Source: Malus domestica (Eukaryota > Streptophyta > Magnoliopsida > Rosales > Rosaceae). From it: a DNA stretch of 64,000 bases. The DNA is taken from assembly GCF_042453785.1 (NCBI RefSeq), contig NC_091677.1, forward strand, positions 34,207,001 to 34,271,000. Direction: 5' to 3'. Shown in pieces: positions 56,831 through 64,000 of this stretch (its first letter is position 1; each line of letters opens with the position of its first letter). The notes beneath the pieces are model-generated. The model saw nothing but the letters and a program-made list of their open reading frames with translations, did not search any database and was not told the origin of the DNA. The position numbers were made by a program, and so were the translations under genes.

Positions 56831-57403
56831 GCACCCATGCCCAAATTATTTTTAGGGCATTTTTCAACACAAATACTATTATTTTAACATTCTAAAATAA
56901 TTTAACCCGTATGTTAATATTATTTTGCTTCTACAATCGACCCCGTATGGCCCGATTTATTGAATTAATTAAAAGTGACATGCAGTCCATTAATCTGATA
57001 ATGAATCCAAAATTATTGACCTGAAGATCACTTTTGGACATTAATGATTCAATAATTTATTTTTATACTTTGAACCATCACATATTTTCGTAGTATCGAA
57101 GCTCTCACACTTGAGTTCCCGAAGACAACTTAAATCCACTACACTTACTTAGTATATTGCATTCTGTGTTTCTTGCAGGAACCTCTCATTATGAACTAAT
57201 TTTTCATCAAACTAAATTGAACCTGTAATTTCAAATTTAGTGCCTTTGAAACCTGAAGTTTTCATTCAAAACATACTACATGAAACCTATAGTTTTCATG
57301 CATAAATTAAACCACTACATGTCTAAAGAACCTGTATGTTCTACGATATATGTCTATGGCTTACCATATGACTAATCACGTTTTCTCCCTCCGGTTTAGG
57401 GAT

Positions 57404-58402
57404 ATGTCAAACTTGAACAAGCTCGATTTCTCCGCTCTAGAAGTATCTAAAAGAAACTATCTAAAGTGGGTTCAAGACGTGAAGCTCCATCTCACTGCAA
57501 AGGGTATTAGAGCCACCATCGAGGCATCTATCGTCGACAAACCTGTTGACGAAGCTCAGAAGGCTACTGCAATGATCTTCATCCGAAGACACATTCATGA
57601 TGCATTACAGACTGAGTATCTCGCTGAGGAGGACCCACGAACCCTCTGGCTTGCTTTGGCCGACTGTTTCGATCACCAGAAAGACATATACTTGCCTGAA
57701 GTAAGACACAACTGGCAGCATCTTCGCTTCCAGGACTTTAAGTCCGTGAATAAATACAACTCTGAAGTTTGTAGAATCCGTTCTTTGTTGAAATTCTGTA
57801 AAGTGGAACTAACCGAATCAAATATCCTGGAGAAGACCTATTTGACCTTCCATGCCACCAATATTGTCCTACAGCAACAATATAGGGCACATAAATTCAC
57901 CAAATTTTCGGATTTGATCTCTGTTCTACTTTTTGCTGAAAAGCAAAATTAGCTTTTGATGAAGAATCATCAAGCTCGACCAACTGGCTCGAACACCGCG
58001 CCTGAAGCGCATGCGACTTATTCTAGCAGCCATAAACGATGAAAGAAACGTCGTGGCCATGGCAATGGGCGGCAAGCTCAACCACGGGCCCAAGGTCAAC
58101 AGAGTGCCGCACCTAAGGGCAGAATTGCGACCCAGCAGCGTCCACCACTCGCTCCTAAGGTTCCAAACTTCAAGAACAAGGGCAAAGCTCTCGTTCAGGC
58201 TGCTTCTACTGAACTGGACATGTGTTATCGTTGTGGATCAAGGGATCATTGGTCACGCGTATGCCGAGCTTCCCCTGAGGCTATTGCCAAGTATCATTCC
58301 CGTCGTGAGTCTAACTTTGCACATGTGGATCATTCGGAAGATGCAACTACATGAATGGAGATATCGGATTTCCAGGAGGCGTCAGTGCCTATGGATGAAT
58401 AA
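57404..58402 (+). pseudogene. Copia 2 gag with in-frame stops
   Basis: Starts MSNLNKLDFSALEVSKRNYL, homologous to element 1 gag. In-frame stops at 57950 (TAG) and 58040 (TGA). The zinc knuckle CYRCGSRDHWSRVC follows, and the frame ends with VPMDE and TAA (about 58400). The TGA at 58040 falls after HKR, the same place as the TGA in element 1 after HKRG. Confidence 0.85.
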
Positions 58403-61400
58403 ATTAGACATGTATTTAGGGTGTTTTACCCCTAGTGGCCGAACCCACTTGGAGTGGCCGGCCCTACCCCCCTATTTTGCTAGGTTTATGGTTTAAGTTT
58501 GAACAATTTTTCTAAGTATTTGGAATAATTTGTTTTGTTTTGGTTTGTTTTGAATTATGAATTGTTATTTGAATGGATATTATTTTCTCGAATTGCTTAA
58601 TTGAATGAATGGACTTATATTTATACATGTGACCAATTCAATCAATTTATTTCTAGGTATGTCTAGTGGGAAGTTAGTTGTCTGGCAGATAGTGCAACCA
58701 CGCACACCATATTGCGTGAACGCCACTATTTTACTAACTTCATACCCAAGAAAGCTCATTTGACAACTCTCTCAGGCTCATCCAACATGATTGAAGGATA
58801 CAGAAAGGCACATATCATGTTGTCTAATGGTACAATTCTGACCATTAAGGAGGCACTCTATTCTCCACGTTCCGGAAAAACGTTGCTGAGTTTTAGAGAC
58901 ATTCGAGATAATTAATATCATCTTGAAACCACTAAAGATCATGGTTCTGAATTTCTTTGTATCACTTCATATGAATATGGCCAGAAGCATATTCACGAGA
59001 AGTTGGAACGCTTGCCGAGTGAGTTGTATATCACAACCATTCGCGGCATAGAAGCACACAGTGTGGCCGGCCCTATGTCTGCGTTCCCGGACACTTTGTT
59101 GATTTGGCATGATCGTTTGGGACATCCTAGACGTGACATGATGCGCTGTATCCTCAAATCTTCACACGGGCATAAGTTACATCGCTATGTTGGACTTCCA
59201 CCATGCAAAGTGTGTTCTTTAGGGAAGTTGAATACTCAACCCTCATATACAAAGATTATTCACGACCCCCCCTAAATTTCTTCAAAGGATTCAAGGGGAC
59301 ATTTGTGGACCAATCCAACCAACCTACGGACCATTTAGATACTTTATGGTGTTGGTTGATGCATCGACAAGATGGTCACATGTTTGCTTGTTATCCACAC
59401 GCAACGTCGTGTTTGCTAAACTCCTAGCTCAAATCATTAAGCTAAGGGCTCATCACCCTAATTATTCGATTAAGTTGATTCGACTGGATAATGCTGGAGA
59501 GTACGTCACAGAGTTTTGACGATTATTGCATGTCAGTAGGGATAAATGTGGAACATCTTGTACCCCATGTTCACCCCCAAAATGACCTGGCAGAAGTTTT
59601 CATAAAGCGCATTCAATTAATAGCTCAGACTTTGGTTATGCGAACCAAACTACCGGTATCTGCCTGGGGCTATGCAATATTGCACGCAGCTATATTGGTC
59701 CGCCTGAGGCCCACCGCTACCCAACCACATTCACCATTACAGTTGGTCACTGGATACGAGCCTGACGTCTCGTATGTACGGGTGTTTGGGTGCGCCATTT
59801 ATGTGTCAATAACGCTGCCGCTACGCACCAAAATGGGTCATCAGAGAAAATTGGGAATATATGTCGGTTATGATTCGCCATCAATTGTTCGATACTTAGA
59901 ACCCTTGACATGAGATCTCTTTACTGTACGTTTTACGGATTGTCACTTTGATGAGACAATCTTCATGTCGTTAGGGGGAGATAAGCATGTTAACGTTCCC
60001 GTAGAACGTCGCGAATTGTCGTGGTATGCTTCCACTATGTCTCATTTAGATCCCCGCACTGCCCTGTCTGAAACTGAGGTGCGTCAAATTATAGATCTTC
60101 AGAGCATTGCTTAAAGTATGCCGGATGCTGTTAATGATCTAGCAAAGGTGACAAGATCACATATACCCGCTGCAAACACACCTGCAAAGATAGATGTACC
60201 CCGTGTACTTCAACAACCCGCCTGGGAAGGCTGGACTATACCCGAAGATGGGGGGCCGCACCTTCCACGTGGCAAGGTACATTGGCAGCTAGCCAATCAT
60301 CTGTTCCGACCCTGAAGCGTGGCAGACCATTTGGTTCAAAGGATTCACAACCCTAGAAGAGGAAAATGGCACAAACTAGTGACCCTAGTTTGAATCCGAC
60401 CATCGCTCACTCATCCGTTTCAACGCATGAGGTCATTCTAGATTATGGTGATGCTTCAGATGAAACATGCCGACCTCCCGAGAATCGCGAGATTTCAATC
60501 CACTACACAGTATTGGATGAGATTTGGAATAGGAATGAGATGATCGTTGACGATGCATTCTCGTACTCAGTAGCTACTGACATCATGCTTAGCGATGACA
60601 TTGAACCACGTTCCGTCAATGAATGCTGACGTAAAACTGATTGGTCAAACTGGAAACAAGCAATCCAGGTCGAACTCGATTCGCTCGCGAAACGTAAGGT
60701 ATTTAGACCTATCGTTCCTACACAACCACGCGTGAAGCCTGTTGGCTACAAGTGGGTTTTCGTGAGGAAGCGTAATGAGAAGAATGAAATAGTGCAATAC
60801 AAAGCACTCCTCGTAGCGCAAGGCTTTTCTCAGCGCCCAGGGATTGATTACGAGGAGACGTATTCCCCCGTAATGGACGTTATAACGTTCTGCTACCTAA
60901 TCAGTTTGGTAGTTTCTGAAAAACTGAATATGCAGCTTACAGACGTGGTAACCGCGTATCTCTATGAGGATCTAGATACGAAAATTTATATGAAAGTTTC
61001 AGAAGGAATTCCATTGACTGGCTCAAATAGTTCTAGACCATGGAACACTCTCTCAATTAGGTTGAAGAGGTCACTCTACGGATTAAAACAATCCGAGCGG
61101 ATGTGGTATAACCGTGTGAGTGAATATTTGACAAGTCAGGGTTATGTGAACAACGAACTATGCCCATGCGTGTTCATAAAGAAGTCACATTTCAGATTCA
61201 CAATCGTTGCAGTTTATGTCGATGACATGAACCTCATTGGGACTCCCGCAGAGGTTGAGGAAATTGCTACAGACTTGAAATGGAATTTGAGATGAAAGAT
61301 CTTGGGAAAACTCGATACTATATAGGCCTGGAGATCGAGCATTGTTCAAATGGAATCCTAGTACATCAATCGAACTACACCCAAAAGGTGTTGCGACGTT

Positions 61401-62163
61401 TTAATGAGGATTAATCGAAGCCTTCGAGTACACCCATGGTTGTTCGGACTCTAGATGCTAAACGAGATCCCTTCCATCCAAAAGAGGATGAGGAAGAGAT
61501 TTTGGAAACCGAAGTTCCTTACCTAAGTGCAATTGGGGCTTTATTGTACTTGGCTCAGTGCACTAGACCTGACATCTCCTTTGCTGTGAATCTATTGGCT
61601 AGATACAGCAATGCGCCCACACGCAGGCACTGTAATGGTGTTAAAGACATTTTCCGTTATGTCAAAGGTACTACGGATTTGGGCTTGTTCTATACCCGTG
61701 AATCTCCAAGTGTTACCGTCCCCTATGGCCCTCAGATTGATTCTCGCCTTGTTGGTTACGCAGATGCTGGAGATCTGTCTGACCCACATAGAGCACGTTC
61801 TCAAACAGGTTATGTCTTTACCGTTGGAGACACCGCTATATCTTAGAGGTCTACTAAGCAAACGCTAGTTGCGACTTCGTCTAACCATGCTGAGATTCTC
61901 GCCCTACATGAAGCATCGCGTGAGTGCTTTTGGTTGAGAGAAGTTATGGAACATATTCGAAGCACTAGTGGTCTTACATTAGTCGTTGACCTTCCTACAA
62001 CGATCTTTGAAGACAATACAGCATGTATCGAGCAGCTGAAGAAGGGATACATCAAGGGAGACAACACCAAGCACATAGCGCCAAAGTTCTTTTACTCACA
62101 CCAGCAGCAACAGCATCAGAACATTGAAGTCAAGCAAATCCGTTCCCAGGACAACCTGGCAGA

Positions 62164-63262
62164 CAGTGGCGGATCCACAGTGGGGTCAATGGGGTCGCAC
62201 GACCCCTTGGAAGTCATGGAAACAACCTTAGAGATCCATTGGAGCTATTGGTACGACCCCTTGGAGTTGCTGGTGAGACCCCTTGGCTGCACACCAAGTG
62301 TTCGACGAAAGGTCTGAAAGAACCACCTTCATCTCTATTCAAAGTTCAAAACTCATTGAAGGAATCTTGATAAGTTTGTACTTATAGCCCGTGCATCATA
62401 TCTTGTATCGCAGTACACTGACCTTGCTGAGGCAGACCATTCTTTAATATTAGAGCATTTTCGGCAAGCAACAATGAGATGGAACCCAGAAGTGAGTGCT
62501 CAATCAGCAGTTGATAATGAGTCTGTGAAAGATGAACAAAAATCTCATATGATAGTTGCAACAGATGCATGCCTTCCGCTGCTTCCTTCTGGGGAGTCAC
62601 CTATAGCTGCCCGTGTTCTTATAAATTATGAGTTACCGACAAAGAAGGTACAGTTCTCATTTTTCCTTTTGGGAATTGGGACTTAGATGTACTGCAATTT
62701 CACGCATCCACTTATGCTGACAGTTACTCTTGTTGTGCCATTTCAAGGTCGTTAATGATTGAATTCTGTGTTATAACAGTTGTATACATGGGACTGCATG
62801 TGGTTTTGCTACCTTATGCATTACATACTGCGTCCCTTCTATTTTCTCATGTATATATGCTTCCTTCCTTACAATCCTCTGTGAAGGAAACATATACAAG
62901 CCGTATGACAACTTGTTTGGCTGCAGGTTCGTCCTACCAAGTTGTACTACTTTGTTAGTTGCATATTAATGGGGTATGCTCTCTTGCGATAACTTTGTAC
63001 AAATACGTGCAGATGGGATTGTAATCAACATGGTCGTCGGGGGTGAGGTAGTAACTCTCAAAAGTCTTGAAGAAAGTAGCAACCTGGTCATAGCTGAGAT
63101 GCCCATACATGTGAGTTTGTTAATGCGTATGTTTCCCACATTTCTTGTATCATATATTGTATCGCAGGTTATACTTATAGCCGTTTCTGTTAAAAAAAAA
63201 TTGCGCGCTACGCGCGTTATCCTTATTGACCCCCTAAACATTATTTCCTGGATCCGCCACTG
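62164..63262. mobile_element. Non-autonomous hAT element (1.1 kb) with captured gene
   Basis: Terminal repeats CAGTGGCGGATCCA and TGGATCCGCCACTG, flanked by 8-bp copies CTGGCAGA (62156-62163) and CTGGCCGA (63263-63270) with one change. The 8-bp duplication and CAGTGGCGG ends are typical of hAT. Removing it restores continuous Copia RNase H. No transposase is encoded; three host-gene exons fill the middle. Confidence 0.88.
62414..63110 (+). pseudogene. Captured three-exon gene fragment, helicase C-lobe-like
   Basis: Exons by splice signals and frame: 62414-62647, 62887-62926, 63013-63110; phases match, and the joined reading frame is open throughout. Residues include MIVATDACLPLLP, AARVLINYELPTKK, ETYTSRMTTCLA and MVVGGEVVTLKSLEES. 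The VATDA ... VLINYELP order resembles motif V and its follow-on in the C-terminal lobe of DEAD-box-like helicases, without the arginine-rich motif VI, so it is probably from a degenerate relative. Introns are kept, so capture was at DNA level. Lacks start and stop of the parent gene. Confidence 0.6.
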
Positions 63263-63778
63263 CTGGCCGATCTCTTCACCAATTCATTGCCTAAGTCTAC
63301 ATTTCAGAAGCTCGTCCAAGGAATCAGTATGCGTAAATTATCTGAGTTGAATCGCTTGTAGTTCTCTTATTTAGAAGTTATGTCTAACTCAGGGGGAGTA
63401 TTTAGAAGCATACTCACATGATCTTAATGTACTATTTTTCCTACGATTAGGAGCATTTTTCCCACTAGGTTTTTGCTACCTAACGAGGTTTTAATGAGGC
63501 ACCCACCCTGGGATGATCGTACTCCGATGAGTTCACTACCTTCGTCCAGTTTGATGAGTGTTTAGACATTATGCATATTTTCTTACTTTTCTCCTTAGTC
63601 TATGGGGTTTCCCCATTTCTTGGGTTTTACCATAGCAAGGTTTTTGTGAGTTTTTACAAATGCATACTTCAAAGTAAATTTGAGACTCGCAATCACCCGT
63701 TGTACTGATGACTTCATCAACTATTCTACCTTATTTGCTGAAGATCTGATGCGATGGTTTGTTGAGTATTTACACACT

Positions 63779-63788
63779 CAAGGGGGAG
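63779..63788 (+). promoter_or_regulatory. Polypurine tract of Copia element 2
   Basis: caagggggag directly before the 3' LTR, identical to the tract of element 1. Confidence 0.8.
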
Positions 63789-64000
63789 TGTTGCAGTCAT
63801 ATTTAGAATAGGAATGTGATTGTGTAAATCCTAGGGAATCTAGGAATGTATCTTATATTCCTATTAGGACTAGATTACCTATTAAATGTTGTAATCCTAA
63901 AGGGAAAGGTTTTACCCTTTCTACTACTATAAATAAAGGCACAATGGGGTGAATCAAACACACCTCACAATTAAATCAATCTCTCTTCTCCCTAAAGCTT
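63789..64000 (+). repeat. 3' LTR of Copia element 2 (partial)
   Basis: Begins TGTTGCAGTCATATTTAG, matches the 5' LTR to the end of the window at ctccctaaagctt. Confidence 0.88.

Larger units (their letters stand above)
58660..63360 (+). pseudogene. Copia 2 pol, broken and interrupted by a hAT element
   Basis: Protease LADSATTHTILRE at 58680; pre-integrase WHDRLGHP and CKVCSLGKL; integrase VLVDASTRWSH, RLDNAGEY, then frame changes (about 59275, 59505); reverse transcriptase YKALLVAQGF, DYEETYSPV, VYVDDMNLIG up to about 61290; RNase H GYADAGDLSD, FEDNTA, NTKHIAPKFF. The hAT insertion 62164-63262 splits the last motif: NLAD before, LFTNSLPKSTFQKL after. Confidence 0.88.
55866..64000 (+). mobile_element. 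Ty1/Copia retrotransposon 2, decayed, 3' LTR cut by window end
   Basis: 5' LTR 55866-56131, primer-like cattatcagcacgc at 56132, hairpin-rich leader, gag 57404-58402, pol 58660-63360, polypurine tract at 63779-63788, 3' LTR from 63789 past the window end. Over the visible 212 bases the LTRs differ at about ten positions and one 2-bp indel, so it is older than element 1. It shares domain sequence and gag-pol layout with element 1. Stops and frameshifts are frequent. A hAT element sits in RNase H. Confidence 0.9.

Overview
This window is plant nuclear DNA, almost certainly from a dicot. Genes are intron-rich with GT-AG junctions, the gene-free sequence is AT-rich, and most of the length is Ty1/Copia retrotransposons, large LTR-only or non-autonomous LTR elements, MITEs, a LINE tail and a hAT insertion. 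The mix of element families reminds me of Rosaceae tribe Maleae (apple, pear), but that is recollection and cannot be proved here.

Layout. 1-3233: minus-strand LTR (572 bp) with a tRNA-Met-type primer site, and featureless DNA to its left. 4069-8955: a ten-exon A1 aspartic protease gene (copy 1) broken by an inversion between two oppositely oriented LTRs; the 5-bp target duplications are swapped across the breakpoints. 9400-14306: non-autonomous LTR element with an antisense ORF and a higher-order tandem repeat, then the 3' end of an RTE-type LINE. 15409-15809: small secreted six-cysteine peptide gene. 15922-22312: nearly complete Copia element (LTRs differ at 3 of 274 positions) whose leader carries seven related hairpins. 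25653-29703: LTR element carrying fragments of three unrelated host genes. 29704-32705: duplicated flanks, a minisatellite, a broken cysteine-peptide copy and a small MITE. 34924-40141: aspartic protease copy 2, intact in ten exons. 40439-54330: a 2.8-kb solo LTR followed by tandem segmental copies carrying three further cysteine-peptide genes (one broken, two intact), plus a 1.1-kb foldback element and another solo LTR. 55866-end: a second, older Copia element with a hairpin-rich leader and a hAT insertion that has captured three exons of a host gene.

The likely functional host genes are aspartic protease copy 2 (secreted or membrane-anchored, pepsin-like) and three cysteine-rich peptide genes (15409, 47556, 52710). 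Everything else looks like mobile DNA, relics, or duplicated intergenic sequence. The two protease copies, the peptide cluster and their flanks arose by repeated local duplication. Several mobile insertions can be confirmed inside the window because a paralogous segment preserves the empty site.
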